Assembly (NCBI RefSeq): GCF_001431525.1 | Contig: NZ_LDJH01000008.1 | Location: forward strand, 96,170-160,169 | DNA length: 64,000 nucleotides | Origin: Stenotrophomonas koreensis | GTDB lineage: Bacteria; Pseudomonadota; Gammaproteobacteria; Xanthomonadales; Xanthomonadaceae | Direction: 5' to 3' | Part shown: positions 9,756-18,309 of the stretch, in pieces | Numbering within the stretch: the stretch's first letter is position 1 | How the letters are laid out: every line of letters begins with the position of its first letter | The notes under the pieces: generated by a model | What the model was told of the DNA's origin: nothing | What the model saw: the letters and a program-made list of their open reading frames with translations, nothing else | Databases searched by the model: none | Made by a program: the position numbers and the translations under genes

Positions 9756-11017
9756 TGACCGCCCTGCTCACTTCCCTGGCCGAAGGCTTCAACGGCAGCG
9801 CCGCGCGCCGCGCCGAGCTCGACGCCGCACTGGAGGCCGGGCTGCCGGCCGCACGCAACGAAGCGTGGAAATACACCCCGCTCAAGGCGCTGGAGCGCCG
9901 TAGTTTCCAGCCGGCTCCCGGCGTGGCCAGCCTGGCTGACCACGGCCTGATTGCGCATATCCCGGCCCCGCGCCTGGTGCTGGTCGATGGCCGTCTCGAC
10001 CCGGCCGCTTCGGACCTGGCCGAGCTGGAGGCCGGGGTCAGCGTCCAGGCGCTGTCGCAGCTGCTGGCCAACGGCGATGACCAGGCCCGCTTCCTTGGCC
10101 GCCGTTATGACAAGGCCGAAGAAATCTTTGCGCGCCTGAACGGCGCACTGGCCGACGAAGGCGTGGTGGTCCGGCTGGAGGAAAACGCCCGTGCCCAGAC
10201 CCCGCTGCATCTGGTCTTCATCGCCCAGGCCGAGCAGGCCGAACTGGCCTGGCACCTGCGCCACTTCATCGAACTGCGCGCCGGCACCCGCCTGCAGCTG
10301 GTCGAACATCATCTGCAGCAGGGCACTGCCAGGCACCTGGTCAACAGCGTGGCGCATGTCCACCTGGCCGCTGGCGCCACCCTGGAACATGCCCGCGTGC
10401 AGGCCCAGGGCGATGGCCTGACCAGCTTCCTGCGTACCGATGCGGTGCTGGCACGCGATGCGCGCTACCACCGCGTCGACCTGGAGCTGGGCGCCGCCCT
10501 GAGCCGGCATGAACTCAACGCCAGGCTGGAAGGCAACAACGCCGGGCTGAGCGCCAACGGCGTGCTGCTGGGCAGTGGTCGCCGCCATATCGATACCCGC
10601 CTGGGGATCGAGCACATCGCCCGTGACACCGCCTGCGAGCTGCTCTGGCGCGGCGTCGGTGCCGAACGTTCGAAGGTGGTCTTCCATGGCGGCATCAACA
10701 TCCGTGCCGGCGCCGATGGCACCAATGCCAACCTGTCCAACAAGAACCTGCTGCTGTCGGCCAATGCCGAAATCGACACCCAGCCGGTGCTGGTGATCGA
10801 TGCCGATGAAGTACAGGCCGCCCACGGCGCCACCGTTGGCCAGATCGACCAGAACGCGCTGTTCTACCTGCGCTCGCGTGGCATCCCGGCGGCATCCGCC
10901 CAGGCCATGCTGTCGGCGGCGTTCTGCAGCGAACCGCTGGCGGCCGTGAACGAGCAGCTGCGCGCGGCACTTGCCGGTTACCTGCGCAGCGCGCTGGAAA
11001 AGGCGGGCATGGCATGA
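9755..11017 (+). CDS. sufD: SUF scaffold subunit SufD
   Basis: A 420-residue paralogue of SufB that completes the SufBC2D scaffold and helps with iron acquisition during cluster assembly. The C-terminal half has the SufB/SufD fold signature (FHGGINIRAGADGTNANLSN, NLLLSANAEIDTQPVLVID, LFYLRSRGIPAASAQAML). The N-terminal part is more variable, as is usual; it includes NEAWKYTPLKALERRSF, a typical SufD feature. It overlaps sufC by one base and sufS by four (ATGA), which points to one tightly coupled operon. Confidence 0.95.
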   Translation: MTALLTSLAEGFNGSAARRAELDAALEAGLPAARNEAWKYTPLKALERRSFQPAPGVASLADHGLIAHIPAPRLVLVDGRLDPAASDLAELEAGVSVQALSQLLANGDDQARFLGRRYDKAEEIFARLNGALADEGVVVRLEENARAQTPLHLVFIAQAEQAELAWHLRHFIELRAGTRLQLVEHHLQQGTARHLVNSVAHVHLAAGATLEHARVQAQGDGLTSFLRTDAVLARDARYHRVDLELGAALSRHELNARLEGNNAGLSANGVLLGSGRRHIDTRLGIEHIARDTACELLWRGVGAERSKVVFHGGINIRAGADGTNANLSNKNLLLSANAEIDTQPVLVIDADEVQAAHGATVGQIDQNALFYLRSRGIPAASAQAMLSAAFCSEPLAAVNEQLRAALAGYLRSALEKAGMA

Positions 11018-12234
11018 GTGCGATTGACTGGGCCAAGGTGCGCGATGATTTCCCGCTGCTGCGCCGGCAGGTGCATGGCAAGCCGCTGGTCTATTTCGAC
11101 AACGCCAACACCGCGCAGAAGCCGGCAGTGGTGATCGATGCGGTGGATGATTTCTACCGCCGCTACAACGCCAATGTCAGCCGCGCGGTGCACGCGCTGG
11201 GCAGCGAAGCCACCGACGCCTACGAGGCCGCGCGCAGCACCCTGGCACGGCTGATCAACGCACGCAGCAACGAGCTGGTGCTGTGCAGCGGCACCACCTT
11301 CGCGATCAACCTGGTGGCCTACAGCTGGGCGCTGCCGCGGCTTGCACCCGGCGATGTCATCGTGGTCTCGCGGATGGAGCACCATGCCAACATCGTGCCC
11401 TGGCAGCTGATTGCCGAGCGCACCGGCGCACAGATCCGGGTGGCCGAGCTGCTGCCCGATGGCTCGCTGGACCTGGACGCGCTGGACAAGGCGCTGGATG
11501 GCGCGGTCAAGCTGCTGGCCATTGCCCATGTCTCCAACGTGCTGGGCACCATCAACCCGGTACGCGAGATCTGCAGGATGGCGCGCAAGCGCGGCATCAT
11601 CAGCGTGGTCGACGGCTCCCAGGCCGTGCCGCACATGCCGGTGGATGTGGCCGCGATCGGCTGTGATTTCTATGCCTTCACCGGGCACAAGGTCTGTGGC
11701 CCGACCGGCACCGGCGCGCTGTGGGCGCGCCGCGAACACCTGCAGGCGATGCCGCCGTTCCTGGGCGGTGGCGAAATGATCAAGGAAGTGTCCTTTGAGG
11801 GCACCACCTTCAACGATGCGCCATACAAGTTTGAAGCCGGTACGCCCAATATTGCCGGCTTCATCGGCCTGGGCGCGGCCGCCGATTACCTAACCACGCT
11901 TGGCCTGGACCAGGTGCAGGCACGCGAGGCCGAACTGCTGGCCCACTTCAGCGAAGAGCTGTCAAAAGTGGATGGCCTGCGCCTGATCGGCACCGCGCCG
12001 GACAAGGCGGCGGTGGTCAGCTTCCTGATCGACGGCGCCCATGCCCACGACCTGGCCACCCTGCTCGACCTGGAAGGGGTGGCGGTGCGCTCGGGCCAGC
12101 ATTGCGCCCACCCGCTGCTGCAGTTCTATGGGGTGGCGGCCACCTGCCGCGCCTCGCTGGCGTTCTACAACACCCATGAGGAAATCGAAGCCTTCATGGC
12201 TGCACTGACCAAGGTGCGTCGCCTGCTGGGCTGA
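11014..12234 (+). CDS. sufS: Cysteine desulfurase SufS
   Basis: A 406-residue PLP-dependent group II desulfurase that takes sulfur from cysteine as a persulfide for cluster assembly. The PLP-binding lysine is K226 in AFTGHKVCGPTG and the persulfide cysteine is C364 in VRSGQHCAHPLL; both fall at the same residue numbers as in E. coli SufS. Its start overlaps the sufD stop by four bases. No sufE or sufU follows in this window, so the partner that takes over the persulfide must be encoded elsewhere. The next gene on this strand is the GNAT protein after a 570-base gap. Confidence 0.96.
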   Translation: MSAIDWAKVRDDFPLLRRQVHGKPLVYFDNANTAQKPAVVIDAVDDFYRRYNANVSRAVHALGSEATDAYEAARSTLARLINARSNELVLCSGTTFAINLVAYSWALPRLAPGDVIVVSRMEHHANIVPWQLIAERTGAQIRVAELLPDGSLDLDALDKALDGAVKLLAIAHVSNVLGTINPVREICRMARKRGIISVVDGSQAVPHMPVDVAAIGCDFYAFTGHKVCGPTGTGALWARREHLQAMPPFLGGGEMIKEVSFEGTTFNDAPYKFEAGTPNIAGFIGLGAAADYLTTLGLDQVQAREAELLAHFSEELSKVDGLRLIGTAPDKAAVVSFLIDGAHAHDLATLLDLEGVAVRSGQHCAHPLLQFYGVAATCRASLAFYNTHEEIEAFMAALTKVRRLLG

Positions 12235-12252
12235 GCCGGCCCATGACACCGG

Positions 12253-12714
12253 TCAGTCAAACTGTCCGGCGTCATGCAGCAGTGCGTCACCAGAGCTGTC
12301 TGGCACGACCTGCAAATTATCCAGATCCATCAAAACGGGATAAAAACCGGCGAGCACCAGGATACCCAGCAGAAGCAGACACCCCCGCTTCTGCTGGAAA
12401 ACCAGCCAGCGCTCCCGATAGAACCACTGCACCAGCGTCAGCAGGGCCACCGCAACGACCAGCAAGGTCAACGGGCGGTACACAATGCCCAGCAACTGCG
12501 CGCCAAAGGCAAGCATCGTCCCTTCTACAGCCAGCACCTGGGTCAGCAGGAAGGCCCCGCCAACCACAATCCATACCACCGTCATGACGATCAGGCGCCA
12601 AGCCACCAGGCCTGTCCACTTGCGCTGCTCCACTGACTCCCCACTCAGCGGTTCTTGCTGCTTTTCCACGTTTTCCCCTGTCGTTTGCGCTTGCTGCACA
12701 TGTTGCCATGACAA
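12253..12714 (-). CDS. Small inner-membrane protein of unknown function
   Basis: A frame of up to 153 residues that I do not recognise. After a polar start it has three hydrophobic stretches, roughly residues 38-58 (AWRLIVMTVVWIVVGG), 70-95 (LLGIVYRPLTLLVVAVALL) and 112-128 (LLLLGILVLAGF), separated by a short basic loop containing FYRERW. There is no in-frame ATG before the first segment. The frame opens with TTG at 12714, and GTG codons further in (one after CAGGGGAAAAC) are plausible starts, so the N-terminus is uncertain. It lies on the opposite strand between sufS and the GNAT gene. Confidence 0.6.
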   Translation of the reverse strand: MSWQHVQQAQTTGENVEKQQEPLSGESVEQRKWTGLVAWRLIVMTVVWIVVGGAFLLTQVLAVEGTMLAFGAQLLGIVYRPLTLLVVAVALLTLVQWFYRERWLVFQQKRGCLLLLGILVLAGFYPVLMDLDNLQVVPDSSGDALLHDAGQFD

Positions 12715-12806
12715 CCACTACCTCTGGCCTGCCCCAACCAATGTCCTGCGCACGTCGCTGCGCATTCGGGGATACTTGATACGACCAGACCGCTGCATCA
12801 TTTGTC

Positions 12807-13349
12807 ATGACTTCCATACCCTTGCTGTTCCGCACGGCCACCGCCGCCGACATTCCGGCCCTGATCAACCTGGTCACCGCGGCCTACCGCGGCCAGGCCA
12901 GCCGCGCCGGCTGGACCACCGAGGCCGATATTCTTGAGGGTCAGCGCATTGATGCCGCCGGCCTGGAGGCCGACATCGCACGCGAGCGCAGTGTGATCCT
13001 GCTGGCCGAGGTCGATGGCGTGCTGCGCGGCTGCTGCCATCTGGCCGATGAGGATGGCCATGGTTACTTCGGCATGTTCGCGGTGGACCCGCAGCAACAG
13101 GGCAGCGGCCTGGGCAAACAGCTGATGGCGCAGGCCGAGCGTTACGTCCAGCAGCACTGGGGGCGTACCACGATGCAGATGACGGTGATCGACTGCCGCA
13201 GCGAACTGATCGCCTTCTACCAGCGCCGGGGTTACGTGCGTACCGGCATCACCAAGCCATTCCCGTATGGCGATGAACGCTTCGGCCTGCCCAAGCGCGA
13301 TGACCTGCGTTTTGAAATCCTGCAAAAGACTCTGGAGCCACAGGCATGA
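12807..13349 (+). CDS. GNAT-family N-acetyltransferase
   Basis: A 180-residue acetyl-CoA-dependent acetyltransferase with the GNAT fold; the substrate is unknown. The start RTATAADIPALINLVTAAYR is the usual first strand and helix. The acetyl-CoA-binding motif A reads FAVDPQQQGSGLGKQLM, and motif B ends in AFYQRRGYVRTG. It overlaps the Rieske-type gene by four bases (ATGA), so the two are co-translated. Their place behind sufBCDS is worth noting but the function is not shown by it. Confidence 0.88.
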   Translation: MTSIPLLFRTATAADIPALINLVTAAYRGQASRAGWTTEADILEGQRIDAAGLEADIARERSVILLAEVDGVLRGCCHLADEDGHGYFGMFAVDPQQQGSGLGKQLMAQAERYVQQHWGRTTMQMTVIDCRSELIAFYQRRGYVRTGITKPFPYGDERFGLPKRDDLRFEILQKTLEPQA

Positions 13350-13678
13350 GCCACTGGACCTTTATCTGCGCCAGCAGTGAACTGCTGCCCGGTGAAATGC
13401 GCACCGGTTTTGATGAGATCACCGAAGCCCCGATCGTGGTGTTCAACCTGGACGGCGAACTGTACGCGCTGGAAGACCAGTGCACCCACGAGGATTTCGA
13501 GCTGTCGGCTGGTGTCTTCAATGCCGATGAGGGCAGCGTGGAGTGTGTGCTGCACGGTGCCCGGTTCGATGTCCGTGACGGCCGCGCCCTGTGCGCACCG
13601 GCCTACACCGCGGCCACCCGCTTTCCGGTCAAGCGCGAGAATGACGGCATCTGGGCGCGCGACGACCGCGAGGACTGA
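13346..13678 (+). CDS. Rieske-type [2Fe-2S] ferredoxin
   Basis: A 110-residue soluble Rieske-domain protein of the kind that feeds electrons to non-heme oxygenases. The cluster ligands are C46 and H48 in DQCTHED and C67 and H70 in VECVLHGARFDV, the canonical CxH...CxxH set. The length is that of a stand-alone ferredoxin component. It overlaps the GNAT gene by four bases. Sitting after the SUF genes it may be a client or a redox partner; no oxygenase is encoded nearby. Confidence 0.9.
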   Translation: MSHWTFICASSELLPGEMRTGFDEITEAPIVVFNLDGELYALEDQCTHEDFELSAGVFNADEGSVECVLHGARFDVRDGRALCAPAYTAATRFPVKRENDGIWARDDRED

Positions 13679-13684
13679 TTCCCC

Positions 13685-13706
13685 GCGGCAGCATTGCCAC
13701 TGCCGC
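13685..13706 (+). terminator. Hairpin after the Rieske-type gene
   Basis: A perfect seven-base-pair stem GCGGCAG / CTGCCGC with an eight-base loop lies seven bases after the stop. No T-run follows, so it may be a weak or Rho-assisted terminator. Confidence 0.4.
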
Positions 13707-14317
13707 ACACAGCGGTGGCGCTGACGTGGCCCTGGCATTGTTCACTGCCCGCAGCGCCCTGCCCGGCGGTCGCCCCCCCCGCGGCATGGCTGCATGACTG
13801 CATGGCTGCACGGCCGCAGGATGGGCGGTGGAGTGGAGTGCCGATGGTCGCTGCAGGCCTGACCTGACCTGCCCCGGCGCCGCGCCGTATCACGCACTAT
13901 CGGCAATGAGCCACAGACCCGCGCCCGCGAGTTGCCGCCGGCCGCTGCCTGCAACCGGCGCTGATGCGCAGACCGTCTGTACCTGTCTGGCCGGATCCCG
14001 GTCGGCAGCCGTTGGCACTGTCTGGAGTTGTGCGGACCTCAGGCAGTGGCTTCACCCGGCGGTCTCGACACCGGCCACAGCGTCGATCGACTGCCCCACT
14101 CTGACACCAGCAAGCCATTTCTACACGCGCCGGGTGCGCGCCTGTGCTGCGCTGGCGACGACGTACACATCGCCGCCACCTCTGCGCTGCGGCTGCCCGC
14201 GCCCCGGCGTCCCTGGCTCCTGCCTGACCCAAACCAGCGGCCAACGCCGTTCCACCCGGCCATTGCTCCCGCTACAGGTGAATCCATCGGCATGAGTTGA
14301 TGAAAATCAATTGCAGT
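13707..14317. other. 610-base gap without a convincing gene
   Basis: Open frames exist on both strands but their products are Pro/Arg/Cys/Ser-rich strings with no recognisable domain or ribosome site. The gap holds a run of eight to nine Cs near 13771 and a fourfold 8-base repeat at 13784-13815. Its right edge meets the Fur-box-like site of the TonB receptor. Confidence 0.55.
13784..13815. repeat. Four tandem 8-base units
   Basis: The units GCATGGCT, GCATGACT, GCATGGCT and GCACGGCC follow each other directly. The array is short and could vary in copy number by slippage. It lies in non-coding DNA. Confidence 0.6.
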
Positions 14318-14337
14318 TGCGAGTGATTCTCAATAAT
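14318..14337 (+). promoter_or_regulatory. Fur-box-like site before the TonB receptor
   Basis: The bases TTGCGAGTGATTCTCAATAA resemble the pseudomonad/xanthomonad Fur box around the core GATTCTCAAT. The site lies about 100 bases upstream of the receptor's start codon. It predicts repression by Fur when iron is plentiful. Confidence 0.6.
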
Positions 14338-14433
14338 ATGGCGCCGTTGGGGATGGCGGCCTGTCCGTGGTCCCCGTTCATTTCGCGCCAGGCCAGCCCT
14401 CGCCAGCCTTCCGGCCTTACCGTCGAGAATCCG

Positions 14434-16923
14434 ATGAACCGTTGCAATCGCACCATCACTGCCGTCCGTTCCACCCTGACCCTGTCCCTGCTGGCGGCGT
14501 TGGCCGCGCCGCTGGCGGCCAGCGCCGATACCGGCAGCAAGACCGAGCTCGATGCCCACACCCTGGACAAGGTGGTGGTCACCGCCTCCGGTTTCGAGCA
14601 GAAGATCACCATGGCCCCGGCCAGCATCTCGGTGATCACCGCCGAGGAACTGGCCCAGCGCCCATACATCACCCTGCTCGATGCGGTGCGTTACCTGGAA
14701 GGCGTGGACATCGGCGAGACGCGTGACAAGACCGGCCAGGGCACGGTGTCCATCCGCGGCATGGGCGCCGACTACACCCTGCTGCTGATCAACGGCCGTC
14801 GCCAGAACAACCACGGCGACATCTACCCCAACAGCTTTGGCGGCAACCAGTTCAACCACATCCCGCCGCTGGATGCGATTGAACGCATCGAAGTGATCCG
14901 TGGCCCGATGTCGACCCTGTACGGTGCCGATGCCATGGGCGGGGTGATCAACGTGATCACCAAGCGTGAGCTGGACAAATGGTCCGGTTCGCTCACCGCC
15001 GGCCGCACCTTTGAAAGCAACAGCGACTACGGCGATGACAGTACCGCAGACGTGTTCATCACCGGTCCGCTGTTGCCGGGCGTGCTCAACCTCAGTGCCC
15101 GCGGCAGCTGGTACCAGCGCGATGCCTCCAACCCCACCTATGCCGAAGTGACTGACCCGGCCGGCGAAGCGCACAACCGTTCGCTGGGCTTTGGCGGCGG
15201 TGGCAAGACCGTGGACAACACCAACACCTCGGCCGGCGTTTCGCTGGCCTGGACACCGTCGCTGAGCCAGACCGTCACCCTGGATGTGGATGGCTCGCGC
15301 CAGCGCTATGACAATGCGATCAAGCTCAACGATGCCGGCGTGGAGGAGTACCCGGTCGGCACGGTGGACAACTACGGCGCAATGCTGCGCGTGGGCAGCA
15401 ACGGCCGCATCGAACCACGCGCCGGCTATGCGCCGACCCAGGAATTCACCCGGACCAATTTCTCCCTGACCCACGAAGGCAACTGGGACTTCGGCAACTC
15501 GCTGGTTTCCCTGGCCTATGTGGAAACCGACAACAAGGGCCGCACCCTGCCCTTTACCGTGGCCGAGCGGCAGGGCCTGCAGCAGCTGTGGAATGCCGCC
15601 TGCAGCAACCTTGGTGGCAGCATCAGCAGCGCCAGCGGATATTGCGCGCCGGGAGCGGCGATGGGCTATCGCAATGCCAACGCCTGGAACAACCTGTCCG
15701 AAGCGCAGAAGCTGGTGGTGATGCAGGGCAACCTCGGCGCCGAGCAGTTTGCCGCACTGCAGGCCTACCTGCCGCGGCCGGCGCGCACGCTGGAAAGCAG
15801 CCAGTACACCCTGGACGCCAAGCTCGACATTCCCTTCCAGGCCGCCGGCGAGCACGTGGCGGTGATCGGTGCACAAGTCATCCGTGGTGAATTGACCGAC
15901 GGCGTGTTCGGCATGGAAGCCGGTACCGCCGGCAGCCAGCAGGAACACAACATGGTCTCGGTGTTTGTCGAGGACAGCTGGAAGATTGCCGCACCGTTCT
16001 CGCTCACTGCCGGCCTGCGCCATGACGACCACGAAGTGTTCGGCAGCCATCTCAGCCCGCGCCTGTACGGCATCTACACCGTCAATGAGCAATGGACCCT
16101 CAAGGGCGGCGCCAGCACCGGCTTCAAGACCCCCAAGACCACCCAGCTGTATGACGGCGTCGTCGGCTTTGGCGGCCAGGGCACCAGCCCGCAGTTCGGC
16201 AACCCGGACCTGGAGCCGGAAACCAGCACCAGCGTCGAGCTGGCCGTGTACTGGCAGCACGCCGATGGCCACAACTTCAATGCCACCGCCTTCCGCAACA
16301 CCTTCGATGACAAGATCGCCTCCCAGCCCTGCGGCCCGGGCCGGCTGACCGAGTGTACCGCCACCGGCGATTTCGGCCAGATCGGCTACACCCCGGCGGC
16401 CACCCGCGTGGTCAATATCGACAAGGTGGTGATCCAGGGTGTGGAGGTCGCCGGCAGCTGGCAGTTCAACGATGCCTGGAGCCTGCGTGCCAACTACACC
16501 TATACCGATTCGGAACAGCGCAGTGGTGAACTCAAGGGCCAGCCCCTGAGCGACAGCGCCCGCCACATGGCCAATGCCAGCCTCAACTGGAAGCTGAGCG
16601 AACGCCTGCATCTGTCGCTGAGCAGCGAAACCCGTGCCAAGCGTTTCGAGGACGTTTCGGCCATCACCGGTGAGCCGCTGTACTACCACGACTACACCGT
16701 GCTGCACCTGGGCGGCTCGTATGCGCTCAATGACTTTGTCACCGTCAACGCACGCATCAACAACCTGCTCGACCGCGACTTCACCACTTACTCCACCCGC
16801 TTCACCGACCTCAATGGCGACGGCGTCTACGAGGACGGCAGCGACGAGGTCATCTACCGCGACCACTACAACAACAAGGACAAGGCACGCAGCCTGTGGG
16901 TCAGCGTCAACGCGCGCTTCTGA
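14434..16923 (+). CDS. TonB-dependent siderophore receptor (catecholate type)
   Basis: An 829-residue outer-membrane receptor that imports ferric siderophores using TonB energy. A signal peptide (LTLSLLAALAAPLAASAD) is followed by the TonB box-like LDKVVVTASG. The plug then reads SIRGMGADYTLLLINGRRQN and IERIEVIRGPMSTLYGADAM, and the barrel ends in an aromatic residue (SVNARF), as porin-like barrels do. The plug is closest to FepA/BfeA-type catecholate receptors by eye. The start at 14434 gives the signal peptide; a longer frame reaches back into the Fur site and is not credible. Iron repression through the upstream Fur-like box is likely. Confidence 0.9.
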   Translation: MNRCNRTITAVRSTLTLSLLAALAAPLAASADTGSKTELDAHTLDKVVVTASGFEQKITMAPASISVITAEELAQRPYITLLDAVRYLEGVDIGETRDKTGQGTVSIRGMGADYTLLLINGRRQNNHGDIYPNSFGGNQFNHIPPLDAIERIEVIRGPMSTLYGADAMGGVINVITKRELDKWSGSLTAGRTFESNSDYGDDSTADVFITGPLLPGVLNLSARGSWYQRDASNPTYAEVTDPAGEAHNRSLGFGGGGKTVDNTNTSAGVSLAWTPSLSQTVTLDVDGSRQRYDNAIKLNDAGVEEYPVGTVDNYGAMLRVGSNGRIEPRAGYAPTQEFTRTNFSLTHEGNWDFGNSLVSLAYVETDNKGRTLPFTVAERQGLQQLWNAACSNLGGSISSASGYCAPGAAMGYRNANAWNNLSEAQKLVVMQGNLGAEQFAALQAYLPRPARTLESSQYTLDAKLDIPFQAAGEHVAVIGAQVIRGELTDGVFGMEAGTAGSQQEHNMVSVFVEDSWKIAAPFSLTAGLRHDDHEVFGSHLSPRLYGIYTVNEQWTLKGGASTGFKTPKTTQLYDGVVGFGGQGTSPQFGNPDLEPETSTSVELAVYWQHADGHNFNATAFRNTFDDKIASQPCGPGRLTECTATGDFGQIGYTPAATRVVNIDKVVIQGVEVAGSWQFNDAWSLRANYTYTDSEQRSGELKGQPLSDSARHMANASLNWKLSERLHLSLSSETRAKRFEDVSAITGEPLYYHDYTVLHLGGSYALNDFVTVNARINNLLDRDFTTYSTRFTDLNGDGVYEDGSDEVIYRDHYNNKDKARSLWVSVNARF

Positions 16924-16941
16924 CCCGGCCATCCGGCCCTG

Positions 16942-16971
16942 CCGACAGCCCGCCGGTGGCGGGTCTGTCGG
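16942..16971 (+). terminator. Hairpin after the TonB receptor
   Basis: CCGACAG and CCGCC pair with GGCGG and CTGTCGG across one mismatch, around a GGT loop. There is no T-run. Together with the second Fur-like box downstream it suggests that the receptor and the following genes are separate transcripts. Confidence 0.5.
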
Positions 16972-17025
16972 TGGATCCCTGCCTGCCGGGAGCGGCCGGA
17001 GGTGGCGGGAATGATGCAGATACAA

Positions 17026-17045
17026 ATTGCGAATCATTCTCATTC
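17026..17045 (+). promoter_or_regulatory. Second Fur-box-like site, before the PepSY gene
   Basis: The bases ATTGCGAATCATTCTCATTC are a very good match to the AATCATTCTCATT pattern of Fur boxes in pseudomonads and xanthomonads. The site is 44 bases upstream of the PepSY start. It implies that the five-gene set behind it is iron-repressed in parallel with the receptor. Confidence 0.72.
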
Positions 17046-17089
17046 ATGGTTAACTAGGCACTTCTGCCAACCCAACCGATCATTGCTGC

Positions 17090-17731
17090 GTGCCTGCCAC
17101 TTCTTCCCCTTCCAGCAACCTCAATGCAGCCAACCGCGGCTTCTGGTTGCGCACCCTGCACCAGTGGCACTGGATCAGCTCGGCGGTGTGCCTGGTGGGC
17201 ATGTTGTTGTTCGCCTTTACCGGCATCACCTTGAACCATGCCAGCCAGATCGAGGGCAACGCCCGGCTCACCCAGCGGCAACTGCAGCTGCCCGATGACC
17301 AGTTGCAGCGCCTGGCCGGCATTGATGCCGACAAGGCGCCGCTGCCGGCCGCCACCGCCGCCTGGCTGGGGCGCGAACTGGGGGTATCAATTGGCCGCCG
17401 CGAGGCCGAGTTCTCCGCTGGCGAGGTCTACCTCTCGCTGCCCGGCCCCGGCAGCGATGCCTGGATCGCGATCAACACCGACGATGGGCAGGTGGAATTC
17501 GAGCAGACCCGCCGCGGCGCGATCGCCTACCTCAACGACCTGCACAAAGGACGCAACACCGGCCCGGCCTGGGGCTGGTTCCTGGATGTGTTTGCCGTTG
17601 CCTGCGTGGTGTTCTGCCTCACCGGCCTGTTGTTGCTGCACCTGCATGCACGCCAGCGTGCGATGACCTGGCCGCTGGTGGGCCTGGGCCTGGTCATCCC
17701 GCTGCTGATTGCCCTGTTGCTGATCCACTGA
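17090..17731 (+). CDS. PepSY-associated transmembrane protein
   Basis: A 213-residue inner-membrane protein of the PepSY-associated TM group, common in iron and siderophore loci. The first membrane segment is SAVCLVGMLLFAFTGITLNH, with conserved His in HQWHW just before it. A periplasmic part of about 110 residues follows, including the LNDLHKGRNTGPAWGWF motif. Two more membrane segments close the protein (VFAVACVVFCLTGLLLL and a C-terminal one ending in LLIH). The start is a GTG at 17090, the only sensible one in frame. Relatives take part in reducing ferric siderophore in the periplasm. It is the first gene behind the second Fur-like box. Confidence 0.83.
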   Translation: MPATSSPSSNLNAANRGFWLRTLHQWHWISSAVCLVGMLLFAFTGITLNHASQIEGNARLTQRQLQLPDDQLQRLAGIDADKAPLPAATAAWLGRELGVSIGRREAEFSAGEVYLSLPGPGSDAWIAINTDDGQVEFEQTRRGAIAYLNDLHKGRNTGPAWGWFLDVFAVACVVFCLTGLLLLHLHARQRAMTWPLVGLGLVIPLLIALLLIH

Positions 17732-17749
17732 ACCCCTTTGGAGCCCCCC

Positions 17750-18268
17750 ATGCGCACGACCTTTACCCTCGCCCTGGCCGGCCTTGCCGCCAGCGCACCG
17801 GCAGTTGCCGCCAGCCTGGAAGTCAATGTCGAGATCCCACGCCTGAACGTGGCCGAGTACCACCGTCCGTATGTGGCGCTGTGGGTCGAAGACGCCAGCG
17901 GCAAGCACCAGGCCAACCTGTCGGTGTGGTACCAGCAGACCAGCAACGCCGAGGGCCATGGCACCAAGTGGCTGCCGGACCTGCGCCAGTGGTGGCGCAA
18001 GAGCGGGCGCACCCTCACCGTGCCGGTGGATGGCATCACCGGCCCGACCCGGCCGGCCGGCAAGCACGCACTGTCCTTCAGCGACGCCCAGCCGGCCCTG
18101 CGCAACCTGGCCGCCGGCCAGTACGTGCTGGTGGCCGAGGCCGTGCGCGAGGTGGGCGGGCGCGAACTGCTGCGCATCCCCTTCAGCTGGAAAACCGCCG
18201 GCACCACCAGCGGCAGCGCCAAGGGCGATGTCGAGCTGGGCGAAGTGCGCCTGAACGTCCGCCGCTGA
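17750..18268 (+). CDS. DUF2271-type periplasmic protein
   Basis: A 172-residue exported protein of the DUF2271 group, of unknown function. The signal peptide is FTLALAGLAASAPAVAAS. The mature part starts with the strand EVNVEIPRLNVAEYHRPYVA and contains the family's WLPDLRQWWRKSG. It follows the PepSY gene by 18 bases and precedes the DUF4198 gene by 41. Proteins of this kind recur next to PepSY and ApbE genes; with that context a role in periplasmic iron handling or flavin-dependent reduction is plausible (inference). The start at 17750 places the signal peptide first; an ATG four codons earlier is possible. Confidence 0.82.
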   Translation: MRTTFTLALAGLAASAPAVAASLEVNVEIPRLNVAEYHRPYVALWVEDASGKHQANLSVWYQQTSNAEGHGTKWLPDLRQWWRKSGRTLTVPVDGITGPTRPAGKHALSFSDAQPALRNLAAGQYVLVAEAVREVGGRELLRIPFSWKTAGTTSGSAKGDVELGEVRLNVRR

Positions 18269-18309
18269 TTGCCCTTTTCCGTTTTTCACCCCGTCCGAGA
18301 GTGAATCCA

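Noticed and set aside
13784..13815. A CRISPR array
   Set aside because: Units are 8 bases with no spacers; it is a plain tandem repeat.
13828..14295. 155-codon plus-strand frame before the iron receptor
   Set aside because: The product is a Cys/Pro/Arg/Ser-rich string without domain or ribosome site.
14272..17043. 923-codon minus-strand frame
   Set aside because: Antisense of the TonB receptor gene; no motifs.
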